Under the pieces are notes generated by a model, which searched no databases, was not told the DNA's origin, and saw only the letters and a list, made by a program, of their open reading frames with translations. Positions 34,244 to 46,569 of a DNA stretch of 64,000 nucleotides are shown here, in pieces. Made by a program: the position numbers and the translations under genes. Position 1 is the first letter of the stretch. Every line of letters starts with the position of its first letter. Origin of the DNA: Sceloporus undulatus (lineage: Eukaryota; Chordata; Lepidosauria; Squamata; Phrynosomatidae); contig NC_056525.1 in assembly GCF_019175285.1 (NCBI RefSeq), forward strand, positions 123,228,358 to 123,292,357, written 5' to 3'.

Positions 34244-34757
34244 CCAGATAAATTGTGAGCAAGTGCAGTGTTGCACTTAAGCTCTCCTTAATCACAGCCT
34301 CATGATGACTATGGGAAATAAAGTAGAGTTTGCGTCTGATGTCCTGATGCTAACTAAGGATGTTTACCTGGGAATATTTTTGGAGAAAGTTGTAAGGAAA
34401 AAATTAATAATCTATAACTAAGTACATAACTGGTTGGCTGCCCTCTTACAGTAAGATGTCAAAAATAAGGGGAAATGTTTTAAAAATGAACTCACTTGCT
34501 GGCCTTAGTTGAGTCAGCTGTGTTTCAGTTTCCCATGTGCAAGATGGGAATGATACAAACTTCTCTTGAAGAGTTGTCAGTTTTCAACATTGGCCTAAAT
34601 TCTATATTTACTTCTAACTAGTAAACACCATTGACTCAATCAGATTTACCGACTGGTTGACTTTACCAATTAACAATTGATTCAGTGGTCCTATACTAGT
34701 TGGGAATAACATATAGGATTCCAGCCATTGTCTGTGAAAGACTTTAAACACTTGAAA

Positions 34758-34925
34758 CAGGGATGTAGCCAAGGGGGGGGGGATCTGGGGGTCCGGACCC
34801 CCCCCCCCCCCCTTAAAAAAAAAAAAGGGGGCGGCTGCGCCCCCCCCCCCCCCCACCCCCCTTAAAAGGGGGGCCCCTGGCTCGGCCCCCCCCCCCCCCT
34901 TCCTAAAATCCTAGCTATGTCCCTG
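34758..34925. mobile_element. Short hAT-like MITE with G/C homopolymer core
   Basis: Ends CAGGGATGTAGCCA and TAGCTATGTCCCTG are inverted and flanked by a 7-base duplication (CTTGAAA at 34,751-34,757 and 34,926-34,932). The core is a chain of G, C and A homopolymers, which may fold into hairpins and is a likely assembly trouble spot. Confidence 0.65.
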
Positions 34926-35220
34926 CTTGAAAGCACTTTACATGCAACTACAGTAGGATCAGTTTACTGAAGATGTGCAGTTGCAACCCATCACTGAAAG
35001 TCTGTGGTTCTCCAGCCCTCCTTCACCATCCCAAAGCAACTGCTAAAGATCTTCCAGCTGGACAAAGGACAATGAGGATTAGGCAAGCATAAAAAGGACT
35101 TTGTAAAAAGTAGCTTATTTGTCAGCAGCTTTGTTAAATGAGGTATGCCTGCATACTATAAATATTCATTCAGATTGTACCTTAAGAGAAGAAAAAATGA
35201 TTCTATCAGTCAGAAAGGTG

Positions 35221-35335
35221 TGTGTGTATGCCCCTGCATATACACATAAACACACACGAACATAATATTACACATACACACTCGTATTTACACACACACA
35301 CACACACATATTGTGTGTGTGTGTTGTATAAGTGG
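35221..35335. repeat. CA/GT microsatellite cluster
   Basis: Interrupted GT, then CA, then GT runs able to form a hairpin (ACACACACACAC near 35,291, TGTGTGTGTGTG near 35,312). Confidence 0.8.
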
Positions 35336-35354
35336 GCTTGAAAAAGGAACTTAC

Positions 35355-35528
35355 TAGTTGCCTTGTGGTTTGTGCCTTCAAGTTGTTTCCTATCATGGGG
35401 TTTTCTGGGCTGAGAGTGTGCGACTCCTCCAAGGTCACCCAGTGGGTTTCTATGACAGAATGGAGAATCGAACCTTGATCTCTACAGTCATAGTCCAGCA
35501 CTCCAACCACTGTACTATTATGGTTCCT
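35355..35528 (-). repeat. tRNA-derived SINE, minus sense, internally shortened
   Basis: Complement of the SINE consensus: CCTTCAAGTTGTTTCCTATC at the left, then CACTCCAACCACTGTACTA at the head. A middle segment is missing. Confidence 0.7.
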
Positions 35529-35993
35529 AATTATTCTTACCTGACAGTCACATTTCCAAAGCTTTGCCAATCAAAATAGAACAGCATGACTCCATAGAGA
35601 TCAGATCAGATCCCATTCAGCTCATTAAGGATGGAGGTGAGCAAGATGAATAGCACTCTTGTCACCAAAGAAGGTTGGCAGACTTGCTTTTGGTGTGCTT
35701 CTGCTACTTCCAAGTTTGTTCCCATTGTTGTCATTTGATCAAGATCTGAACTAAATAAATTCCCAAATTGAAAGATGTAACGCATGAAGGAGGCACAGGT
35801 GGGCTACCTGCTATGGATAACTGAACGTCATTGGATGGAGGACCATAATTTGTGGATGGGCCAAATATTGAGTAGGCCACAATCTAAGATACGCAGATGA
35901 CACCATACTACTAGCCGAAAACATCACAGACTTGGAACAACTACTAAGGAAGATCAAGGAGGAAAATGCAAAGTCAGGCTTATTGTTTAACAT

Positions 35994-36366
35994 CTCTCTC
36001 TCTCTGGCTTTCCTTCACAAACGAAGATTCAGGAAGGACCCATCCCACACTTTCTACAAGCGCATTGATGACTAAAAATGTCAATCCGAGATAAACAAGT
36101 CAGATTGCAGAAAGCACAGCAAAGTGTCTCTTTGGGTGATATTTCCAAGTTGTGGTTCTCTTCGAGACTTGTTTGGCATGAGTTTTCGAAAAAGGCTGCA
36201 GTATCGTGGATAGTGTGTCTCCATGCCTCCCGATGCAAGACCAGGGCGGACCATTGTTGGTGACCAATTTGGCCAAGCCTGAGGTGGTGTTTCAGGGAGT
36301 CCGTGTATCTCTTCTTTGGAGCGCCCCTCTTATGCTGAACCGTGGCAAGTTCACCGTAGAGTATAA
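35994..36366 (-). mobile_element. LINE 3' end, copy A (zinc-finger LINE)
   Basis: The minus strand ends in a GAGAGA run. It encodes the tail HREAWRHTIHDTAAFFENS and the C2HC motif CCAFCNLTCLSRIDIFSHQC. Clearly homologous to copy B until about 36,366, where similarity stops. It abuts the BovB target duplication directly at 35,993. Confidence 0.75.
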
Positions 36367-36521
36367 TGGTGGTGGTGGTTTACTTAAGCCTATTATAAAT
36401 TCAAGGATGAGGTAAAATTTGAATTCTCCAGCTCACAGTAAATGGAAGCCAATCAGATGCCAAAGACTGAACCAGCATAGCGGTAACTAGCTAATAAGTA
36501 AAGAAATAATTAAAATCTTAC

Positions 36522-37479
36522 CATTGTTCTTTCCACTTATTGAAGTAATCTGAGGTGGGGATATACAATAATGTGATCCAAGATGTTGATTCAGCTTGGG
36601 CACTAGCCTCTGGAGCTCTGGAAAAGGGTTGTAGAGCTCTGATGACAGGATAATTAAAAATGCTTTGTCTGAATTGGATTTGATGGGACTGCTTGCACTG
36701 ACACCAGGAATTCCACTCTGCTTGATCAATTCCATCAGATCTTCATTCACAGAGAAGAAGAGAGGAGAATTGATGGCTGGGATCTTTATGAATTTTGCAG
36801 TACCTTGTGCTAACTTTTGAACCCACGAGGAATACGGTGACATTAGAGCTTGCTGGTTCCTAATGTGTTGCTTGAATTGAAACAATGCCTTTCAGAAGTG
36901 ATAAGATGAACCAACATCTCTAGTTGAGTCAACTGAATAGCTTTGATCAGATACATTCAGGACTTTCTCAAGGATTCCAATTCCAAACTTGTTCAGTATC
37001 TTGTTTCCGGGATATTCAGCAATGGCACTGGAAGCTGTGTTTTCAGCAGCCCATGACCATGCTTATCCCCCAATAAGAAGGCCACCTCCTTCAGATACAA
37101 ACTCTTGAATTTTTTCCACTTCTCTATCACTATATGCAGTTCAACAATACACACTTAAGTCATCTTTAAGTGATGTTAGTTCACATGGGATATTTGCTTG
37201 CTCTAACATGGAGTAAAGATCCTGGAGGTCATCTCCCACACCAACCAATGGTTTTCATTGATGATGTAGTAAATTCTTTTTCATGAGAAGTTACAAACAA
37301 TGACACGTCCCCAGCCATAATAAGCAGCAGCCAGCAATGCTTGATGAGAGTCATCTTTTCCAACTGGGAATGCCAGTGTTCCATGAATTAGGAGCTGAGA
37401 TGGAACAATATTAGGCAAATTGAACTTTGATGCACCTTTTAGAATAGCCTTTATATTGCTTTGAGTGTCTATTCCATAC
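36522..37479 (-). pseudogene. TCAF-family exon, disabled (TRPM8 channel-associated factor)
   Basis: A single exon with its own acceptor (TTTTTGCAG) and donor (ATG|GTAAGA) and flanking intron DNA, so a genomic and not a processed copy. It reads SQLLIHGTLAFPVGKDDSHQ, AAAYYGWGRVIV, then (other frame) EKIQEFVSEGGGLLIGG, EYPGNKILNKFGIGI, and WVQKLAQGTAKFIKIPA. These align with SQLLVHGALAFPLG, GRGRVVV, EGGGLFVG, RFPGNLLLNPFGI and AAFLQIPAEE of TCAF1/2 from memory. A gap of about 33 residues with a frame change falls after GWGRVIV. Stops interrupt it near SVYC, before AWSWA and after SSYHF, so it cannot be translated whole. TCAF proteins bind TRPM channels; the gene normally lies elsewhere. Confidence 0.8.
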
Positions 37480-38514
37480 CTGCAAAAAGTAATATGGATA
37501 TTTACTGTGACAAATACTGATACAGTAAACCTCTGGCCATTGGCAAACCAGAAGGATCTTGGAGATTGTTCTGATGTTGTGTATCCTTTCTAATACTACC
37601 CTGGAACCCTCTGAGCGCAGCCTGGACTGCCTAAAATGTCAGGCAAACAAAAAACTAAACTACTAATACCAAGAGGTCCTCTTCTGGCTTTGGGGGGAGA
37701 GAGAACTTAGTTTTTAAATGTTAAACATCATAGGGGCTACTGCAACAAATTTAAAGGATGAATGGCCTCTCCTGCTACCCATGCAATTGTTTCAATTCCA
37801 CCTGCTGGACAAGTCTATTCTGCTGTTGTTTTAGAATCCTGAGATCATTGAGCTGAGGGTACACCTAAACGCTGCTAAGAGAGAAAAGGCTTTGTGAAGG
37901 TTCTCATCTGGGAATGGGCCAAGATCCTGTGTGTAAGGTTGTCCCAGACAGAACTACACTTTATCCCCTTCTCTTCACACAGAAATAATGAATGTCTCCT
38001 GCACCTTTCCATTGTCAGCAGGAGATGAGAGACAGCCACATTTTTTTCTGGCTATGCTGCTACTGCTGTATGTGTCATGATGATATCAGCATCGGATACC
38101 CTCCAGGTAGCCTTTGGGACCCTAAGGCATCAATTAAGCTAAAATAAGATCATGGAGATATGTCATTGGATGGCTGCTTGAAAATGTTTTGCCTCTGAAA
38201 TAAATTTTTCCACGGTGCAGATGTCAGTAGGTCAAAGTTACAGCACTGTTTATCCTTGCGCATATATTCTGCTCATTCACAAAGCTCTACATGTGATCAT
38301 GAAGTGGAGCTGAGTGTGCTAGCTCTGAGCCACTTCCACTGTTTTTGTTGTCTTCTGTATATAAAGAGCAACTCGCTGCAAAGAGAAATATCTGCTGTCT
38401 ATGGAGATTCTCTGTTGAGATTTTAGAACCCTTTTCCCCCAGGATTTTAACATTTTGAGGAGAATGTACAGGGATAGAGGAGGCTCTCCTTTACATATGG
38501 TTTCCCTCCATATG
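37480..38514 (-). other. DNA upstream of the TCAF exon inside the insertion
   Basis: Probably TCAF intron carried along. No exon recognised. The frame at 38,319-38,570 has no family resemblance. Confidence 0.4.
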
Positions 38515-40859
38515 TCTCTCTCTCTGGCTTTACTTTGCAAACAAAGATTCAGGAAGGACTCATCCAGCACTTTCTACAAGCGCGTTGAGGATTAAAAAGG
38601 CCAATCTGAGATAAACAAGTCCGGTTGCAGAAAGCACAGCAGAAAGTCTCCTTGGGTGATGTTTCCGGGTTGTGGTTCTTTCTGCGTTTCTCTTCAAGAC
38701 TCGTTTGGCGTGAACTTTCAAAAAAAGCTGCAGCATCGTGGATAGTGCGTCTCCATGCCTCCCGATGCGAGGCCAGGGCAGACCATTGTTGCTGATCAAT
38801 TTGGCTGAGCCTGAGATGTTGTTTCAGGGAGTCCTTGTATCTCTTCTTTGGAGCGCCCTTCTTACGCTGACCCATGGTGAGTTCACTGTAGAATACTATT
38901 TTTGGGAGGCGATGGTCCTTCATCCTAGAAACATGTCCTGCCCAGCGCAGCTGCGTCCTCAATAGCATGGCCTCAATGCTGGTGGTCCCTGCTTGCTCAA
39001 GGACAGCAACATTTGTCACATAGTCAGTCCAGTGTATATTTAGAATTGTGTGTAAACAGCGCTGATGAAAGCGTTTGAGGAGTTGTAGGTGTTGGCGATA
39101 GGTGACCCATGTTTCAGACCCATAGAGGAGAATAGACAATACAATGACTCTATACACACTGATTTTTGTGCTTCGCCTCAGGTGTTTGTTTCTCCAGACT
39201 CTTTTGTGAAGCCTTCCGAATGCACTATATGCCTTTGCTAGTCTGTGATCGATCTCTTTATCAATCTTTGCATCTGAGGAGATGATGCTTCCCAGGTAGG
39301 TGAACTGCTGGACGGACTTAAGCACAGATGTGCCTACAGTGATGTGGGGATGGTAGTGTTCTTCCTGTGGTGCCGGCTGGTAGAGAACTTTCGTTTTCTT
39401 CAGACTGACTTCCAGCCCAAAGAGCTCTGCAGCTGTAGCAAAACAAGATGTTGGGCGTTGCAGAGCTGCTTCCGTATGGGCAACGAGAGCAGCACTGTCA
39501 GCAAAAAGCAGCTCATGGACTAGATAGTTCAGCGTCTTAGTGCGAGTCCTCAGGCAGCTTAAGTTAGACAGGCTACCATCAGTACAGTAGCATATATAAA
39601 TGCCATCGTCTTCTTCGAGATCTGCCATAACCCTTTGGAGCATCATGCTGAAGAAGGTTGTAAATAGAGTTGGAGCGAGAACACAACCTTGTTTCACACC
39701 GTTAGTTATTAGAAAGGGCTCTGAGAGCGTCGCCATATCTGACTTGACCTTGCTGGCCTTCATGTAGCAGGATGATCATTTTGAGAAATTGGGGGGGGGC
39801 ATCCTAGTCGTTCCAGGATCTGCCACAGACCTTTTCTACTCACAGTGTCGAAGGCTTTGGTGAGGTCGACAAATGTTACATAGAGTCCTTTGTTCTGCTC
39901 TCTACATTTCTCTTGCAGTTGTCTAAGGGCAAATACCATATCTGTAGTGCTCCTATTAGCTCTAAAGCCACATTGGCTTTCAGGAAGTTCTTCTGCAATA
40001 GCAGGAACTAATCTGTTCAGGAGTATCCTTGCAAGGATTTTTCCAGTGATGGAGACCAGTTTTATACCTCGATAGTTTGAGCAATCGGATTTTGCTCCTT
40101 TTTTCTTATACAGGGTGATGATGACTGCATCTTGGAGATCTGATGGTAGTTCACCTTTTTCCCAGCAGCTCCCAAGGAGGTCATGGAGTTTAGCATGGAG
40201 TACAAGACCTCCGTATTTCTAAGCTTCAGGTGGAATTCCATCAATCCTGGCAGCCTTGCCGTTTTTCATCTGCTGTATGGTGTTGAGGGTCTCTTCCAAA
40301 GTGGCAGCTATGTCCAATTCCTTTTTCATTGGTTGTTGTGTCATATGTTGTATAGCTGAGCCTTGGACTACTCGGTTGGCACTAAAGAGGCTTTGGAAAT
40401 GTTCAGCCCATCGGTTCAAAATGGGGGCTTTATCTGTGATTAGTGTTTGACCATCTGTACTGTACAAGGAGCTTTGGACCTGATAAGTAAGTCCAAAGAC
40501 TCGCTTTAAGAGCTTGGTAAAATCCTCTGGAATCACCCAAATCTGCACAGCATTGTATATTTTCTGCTAAATTGATCCACCACTTGTTCTGAATGTCTCA
40601 GAGTTTTTGCTGGAGTTGACTACATGCGAGGCAAAAGGCTGCTTTTTTTACAAGGCAAGATGGCTGAACGGAGTGTGCCTGGTGAGCAGTTCTCTTCTTT
40701 GCCAACAGCTCCTGGATCTCTTGGTTGTTTTCATCAAATCAGTCTTGTTTTTTCTTGAGGGAGAACCCTAAGGATTCTTCTGCAGATTGCAGGATGCTGT
40801 TTTTGATATGTTGCCAAAGCACTGTAAGAGAAGAATCTGTAGGGGGCGTCAGTGGAGAG
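38515..40859 (-). mobile_element. Zinc-finger LINE, copy B (reverse transcriptase)
   Basis: A 2.3 kb minus-strand LINE. Reading 5' to 3': KNGKAARIDGIPPEA, SQCGFRANRSTTDM, FVDLTKAFDTVSRKGLW, NGVKQGCVLAPTLFTTFF, LLFADSAALVAHTEAA (second metal-binding Asp replaced: FADD to FADS), VQQFTYLGSIISSDAKIDKE, LLYGSETWV, LRWAGHVSRMKDHRLPKIVF, and a C-terminal CCAFCNRTCLSQIGLFNPQ finger, then a GAGAGA end. A long frame of 404 codons remains but it has frame breaks near 39,790 and 40,220. The clade is uncertain (gag-less LINE of the RTE/I/Jockey assemblage); it is not BovB, L2 or CR1. Confidence 0.8.
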
Positions 40860-41913
40860 GTTTAACATAAAGAAAACAAAAGTAATGACCACAGAAAATT
40901 TACACAAATTCAACCTAGACATTGAGGAAATAGAAACAGTAAAAGAATTTTCATACCTGGGATCAAATATTGATCAGAGAGAACTGTAGTCAAGAAATCA
41001 TAGGAAGACTAAGAATGGGGAGGGAAGTTATGAGAGAACTATAAAGTATCCTAAAATGTAAATACATACAACTGAGCACAAAAGTTAGAATCATACAAGC
41101 CATTGTATTCCCTATTACTGTGTATGGATGTGAGAACTGGACAGTTAAGAAAGCAGATAGGAAGATAATTCATTTGAGATGTGGCACTGGAGAACTGTAC
41201 TCAGGATACCATGGACACCCAAGAAGTCAGACAAATGGTCCTAGAGCAGATCAAACCAGAAATCTCTCTGGAAGCCAAGATGACAAGTCTGAGGCTGTTG
41301 TACTTTGGCCACATCATGAGGAGGCACGACTCACTGGAAAACATGCTAGGAAAGGTAGAGGGAAGCAGAAAGAGAGGAAGGCCACATGCCAGATGGATGG
41401 ACTCTATTAAGGAGGTCATGAGTATGAATTTGCAGGACCTGAGCAGAGCAGTGGAGCATCAGAAGTCTTGGAGATGTCTCATCTACAGGGTTGCCATGGG
41501 TCAAGATCGACTCAAGGGTGGATAACAACAACAAAATTGGGACATGCATTTTTGCATTCGCACATGTGCTGTGCCTCATATGCGCCACTCGATGGCACTG
41601 TGGCTCTCTCACTCCTTTTGCAAAGAGTTGGTTTTTAATGAGAGCATCTGGAAGGTAAGGTGGGAACTTCAGTCTATTACTGTGGCACATTGACTATTGG
41701 AAAATAAGCTATTTAAACTATCTGCAACCTAACATATCTAATGAAGAGAATATGCATGTTTGCCACAACTGGGTATAATTTTATTTTTGAAAATTTCTCA
41801 ACACCACAATCCCATATATACAGATACACAAAGAGGAGGGGGCAGGCTTTTCTGCTGATCCAGAGGGCAGGGCCAGGTCTAATAGTTTTAAGATACAGGA
41901 GGGTAGACTAAAA

Positions 41914-42115
41914 TTGAAGATTAAAAGGAGTTTATTGACAGTAAAAGCAGTTAAACAAAGAAACCAATTAGCTAGATGGTGGGATCTCCTTCTCTGGATG
42001 CCATCAAAAAGAGGCTGGACAGCTACCTGCTGGGTTTGCTTTGGCTGGAGATGCTGTACTGAGCAGAGGATGGACTCCATGGCCTATGAGACCCCTTTCA
42101 ATTCTAGGATTCTAT
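41914..42115 (+). repeat. CR1 LINE 3' end
   Basis: GATGCCATCAAAAAGAGGC, GACAGCTACCTGCTGGG, then CCATGGCCTATGAGACCCC and TCAATTCTAGGATTCTAT, the CR1 terminus. Confidence 0.7.
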
Positions 42116-44950
42116 ATTTCCTCAAGACAGATATGACTAGATAGACAGGGCTTCTTGATTGTAAGCCTGAAGCCTGGGATTGTCAAATTAACTACTTGCA
42201 AGTATGTCTTAATTAAATGAAGTAACTGTCTATCCAATGCATTTAGTGGAGCTTATTCTCAAGTACATGGATTTAGAACTGCAGCTTAAAATATGTTTAA
42301 CAGGATGTCTTAGTGTCCGAAATATGTACACAACACAAAACAGTAAGATGGTTAGAAGGAGGATTGGATTACAACGTGAAGTTGAGTTCACAAATATCTG
42401 ATGGGATTCTAAAAGAACGTTTTCTTCTAAAGGTTTCGCTTTAAATGGAAGCATACTCTCACTTCCTTTTTCTACTTCTACAATATAATAAAGAATCCCC
42501 TTTCCCTTTATTCCTGTCTCCTTTTGGCCTTTTCCAGACCTCTTTAGTGCTGACTCCCTCACTTGCTGTTGGGTTTCTCCACCCCACCTTGAAAATATTG
42601 GGCCTTGAAAAGAGAAACCCTCAAAGACGAGGCTGCCAAGTCAGGAATCCCCCAGTCCTGAGATTTCATGGCCAAAACCTGAGACCTAGAGATGACTCTG
42701 TACTGTCACAGATAGTGGGCTGTGATGGCGCTGCAAGAATGACGTTACAAGGAGCAGCCCATGATGATGCCATTCAAAATGGTACCTTAAGGATTAATCT
42801 TAATTGCAGCAAGTATGGCATTTAAATTTTAAGAAAAATAAAAACAAATCCATAATCTAACAAATTAGAAATATATATATATATGCACATCTTTCAAAGT
42901 AGCACTGTCAAGCTGAGTTTCCTACCCCATGCATTGAGGACTGGAGATGAGGCATCAGGCCCCAAGATCTGGCAGCCTCATTCAAGGAGTTTTTCACTAT
43001 ATGCAAGCTTTGTTGATGGATTCAATGGTGGAGACATCTTTCACAAGCACAAGTTCTTGCACCATTACTTTTCATTTCAGTAGTAGAAAGATGGTCAGTA
43101 TATTTTAAGACCATTACAGAATTGGCAATGCATTGCGGGAGGATCTTGGAATGGAGACAACTGCTACAGCCACATGAAGAGAGGAACCAAAAGACAGAAG
43201 GAGGATCTCTGGTGATGCGAACACTGCATGCTTACTCTGGATTAGTTCAGAATTGCCCATTTTAGTCTCTCTCCCCACTTACAGAAAAACTAAACATCTT
43301 CCATGTGTTGGAGTTGTTAAGTTTTGCTTCTGCTTTTTGAAAATTCACCTTAATATCCTGTTTTTAACCCATTCTCCTTTTGTCTCCTTCCCCACCATTA
43401 CTTTTCTTTGTGGATAAATACCTTTGTTTTGCATCTTAAAAGTCAAGTGTTAAGTTTTGGATGTGACTTGTTGCATGTTAGGAATGTTGTGTGAGCCACT
43501 TTGATCAGAACAAACAGTATCACCCTGTGATTAGTCTCCAGCACCTGCATTCAGAGGTGCACATTCTCTGATTCACTCCCCACCTTTAAAACCATCCAAG
43601 ATACTGGATGCCATTGCACATTATGATGCAATATGTGCTTTGGGGCCCCAAACAAGGCACTTCAAAGACACACATAGAACACAGTTAATTTACCTTTCTG
43701 AAATACAATGGGATGGGGAGGCATGGCCCACCAAGTCACTTCCTCTCTGTTGCTCCAGTATTTTGATGGTAATAGGCCTTAGCAGCTGCCAATACTAAGC
43801 CATAGAACAAAGGGACCCATGAAGGGCATGCAGGCAAGTGTCATTAATCAAACAGACGTGGATGCCCTTTAAAAGACACAACGTGTTACCATCTGAGTTT
43901 CATTTTGTATTATGGATGATTTCCTGGACCACACATGCCGAATGCATCAACCTTTGCAGGTCAGTTACCTAATCCAATAATGATTTTCCCATGTGTAGCC
44001 AGGACTGTGGGTGACTTGATTAGATTTCCTCCAAAATGCATGGCGGGGGTGGAAGAAAGGGGAGGGAGGACGCTTCTCTTTCTCTGCAGCAGGGTTGCTG
44101 TTTCACAGTTTCCAGGGGCTCCTGAAAACCCCCTTTAAAAAGGAGAGAAACCAAAATGTTTGAAGAAAGATACCCTGCATAGCTGCTCTTAATGCTAATT
44201 CCAAAAGTATCCCAACTAAGACCTGGGATGGTTTTAAGGTAGAACAAATATGCTGTAGTGGACATAGCAGAAACCTGAGAGTATACCAGCAAGGGACGGT
44301 CATCTCTGCTCATACGTTCTACAGCAGGGGCGAGAATTGGTCACCCTTCCAGATATTGTTGGACCTCAAGCCCCAGCAGGCCTATCCAACACAGCCAATG
44401 ACAAGGCATGCAAGGAGTTACAATCCAAAGTCTGCTGCAGGGTTGCATGGTTCTCTCCCCTCCTCTATAGCAACAACAGGGAAGGCATCTTAGAAGTGAT
44501 ATTACAGTGTATGTCAGGGAAGCAATAGTGTCAAGGAAGTCATAAACCTTAAAAGGGGCTTACTGAGCCACAAAATGGTTGTACAGTACATGGCTGGTGA
44601 GTCAAAAGTAATTCAGTACTGGGGCATGCTAGTGTCCTCTGATTAAAATACTCAGAGTGATATTTAGATGGAGAATGAAATCTGCAAGCCATCTAAAGGA
44701 GAATGGGTAATGTAAACTGCCTTCATGTTGACTGGGCAAATGCATTTTCTGGTCATCTCAAACCAGTAATATTTCTAGATATCCCACATTACTGAACCCT
44801 AGAACAACTGGCATGGAACCAACCAGAAAGAGGTGACATTGGACTTTAAATCCAAGAAGCTGAATCCTAAGTCAGTTGTCCAAGGTCTAGTGCAAGATAT
44901 GAGGATGGCTAAACTGACCGGAAACATTGAATTCAGTGCTGTCAAATTAT
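42116..44950. other. Intergenic DNA, no gene recognised
   Basis: Open frames at 42,230-42,825 and 44,020-44,313 have no recognisable family. A short AT run lies at 42,870-42,886. Nothing else supported. Confidence 0.35.
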
Positions 44951-44959
44951 ATTTGTGTG

Positions 44960-45600
44960 TAAGTGGGAAGGTACCAGGGAACTCCAGCACAGTCCTATAT
45001 CAAAAGAGAAAACTTCTCTAAAATGAAGAAACAGATAATAAGGAAGTTGGGAAGAAAACTCAGAAGGGTCAAATCTCCCCAAGACACTTCAGAGCTATTT
45101 CAAACCACAATAGAGGCTCAGCTAGAAGTTAGATCAGGGAAGGAAGCATGGCTAACAAGCAGTGTGAAGAAAGCTATTGTGGAAGGAACTTCCTGGAGAA
45201 ATTAGTAGTGTAGCCCAATTGAGGCAACTCAAAAGGAACACAAACTTGCACAAAGGAAATACAAGCAGACAATTACGGATGCCAGAAAGGCTTATGAGGA
45301 CTGTGCTGCTAATAACATCAAGACCAACAACAAATAATTTTTAAATACATCAGGAAGAAAAAACTAGTCAAAGAGACAGTGAGACCACGGAGATAACAAT
45401 ATTAAAGGAGGATAAGGACATTTCAAAGAAGCTGAGTGCTTTTTTAAAAATTTGTCCTCACTGCTAAAGATACTGTATAGGGCAAATCCCAGTACTTGAA
45501 CTAATTTCCAGGAGCTGAAAATGGGGGAAAGAGTGGTGACAAGAGAGGAAATTCTCTACCTTGTTGTTGAAGTCATTTCTGACTTATGGCAACCCCAAGA
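44960..45600 (+). repeat. LINE fragment, RT upstream region, probably CR1-type
   Basis: Reads AWLTSSVKKAIVEG, LAQRKYKQTITDARKAYEDC, AANNIKTNNK and, in another frame, FKYIRKKKLVKETV, resembling the linker between endonuclease and RT in CR1-type LINEs. Several frame breaks. A minus-sense SINE tail (TGTTGTTGAAGTCATTTC) sits at 45,559-45,627. Confidence 0.45.
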
Positions 45601-45951
45601 TGACCCTATCATGTGGTTTTCTGGAACTGACATGATTAAAGAAAAAATTGACAAGCATAACGCAAGACTTGCTGGGGAAAAAACCCAGCTTTTGAAAAAC
45701 TAAGTACTGATTCTGTCTGGAATGTATTTATGAGTGCCAGTAAATTATGTAGATAGGGATGCTCTAGATATTGTGTACTTGAACTTTTAAAAGGTTTCTG
45801 ACAAAGACTCTTGCTCAAGACTCCTCAGCAAACCTAGCAGTCATAAGGTAAGAGAGGTCTGGTTAAAACTGGTGAAAGAACAAAATGCAAAGAGGAGGAA
45901 TATATGGAGTTCTCAGAGTGGAGATATGTGAACAGTGGGGTAACCTAAACA

Positions 45952-46285
45952 TTGGTATGGTACATACCGCCATAAAGCACCAATTCTAGGGTTAGGAACC
46001 ATGTGGCAACCGCATGGTCCCTAACCCTATAATGTACAGTTGGCATAACAATGATGGTGCCCTGTGTTCACGGGCGCCACCGTTGTTATGTAAGCATACA
46101 TGGCGCTTACGTAACGAGTGAGCCAGTGGCGAACTTGTTACGTCGCCCCTGCAGCTTAAAAAGAACCCGATTTTCTCGCGTTCTTTTTCCTCCACAGGAA
46201 AGCTGCATGGTTTGGCGGCTGTGGCTTAACTCCGGACGAAAAAAGGCCGCCAGCAGGCTGCCCTTTTCAGGGGTCTGTCCCAGAC
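45952..46285. mobile_element. GC-rich palindromic element, family uncertain
   Basis: Contains AGGGTTAGGAACC / GGTCCCTAACCCT and GCATACATGGCGCTTACG, with GAACCCGATTTTCTCGCG and its arm GTTCTTTTT. CpG-rich as at 23.9 kb. Ends not fixed. Confidence 0.4.
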
Positions 46286-46569
46286 CATTTATGTAAGTAC
46301 CAATGTTTCCTTATAAAATTTGTATATACACATACACCCACTCACCCCATGCTTGGCCACTGATATTATACAGATTAATGTTAGAATGATCCTTCTCTTA
46401 GGATCAGGTAATTCAGTGTGTGTTATGTTGTGAACAAAAAGTTTTGAACTTGAACTGGAAGACTGGGAATTCGAACTAGTAACATTTAACCCATTTAACA
46501 CATCATGAGAAGACATGACTCATGAGAAAATACAATAATGCTTGGTAAGGTCAAAGGCAGTAGAATAAC

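Larger units (their letters stand above)
35870..41535 (+). mobile_element. BovB (RTE) LINE split by a 4.87 kb insertion
   Basis: The left piece (35,870-35,993) reads NLRYADDTILLAENITDLEQ and KIKEENAKSGLLFNI, the RT active-site region of BovB. The right piece (40,860-41,535) resumes with FNIKKTKVM, then KVRIIQAIVFPITVYGCENW, LLYFGHIMRRHDSLENMLGK and RKRGRPHARWMDSI, the BovB C-terminus, and ends in a CAACAACAA tail. GTTTAACAT stands at 35,985-35,993 and again at 40,860-40,868, so the interval between is a later insertion. 5' truncated, with a stop and frame changes; inactive. Confidence 0.85.

Noticed and set aside
36522-37479. Functional TCAF gene
   Set aside because: In-frame stops, an internal gap with frame change, no other exons, and its position inside an insertion in a LINE.
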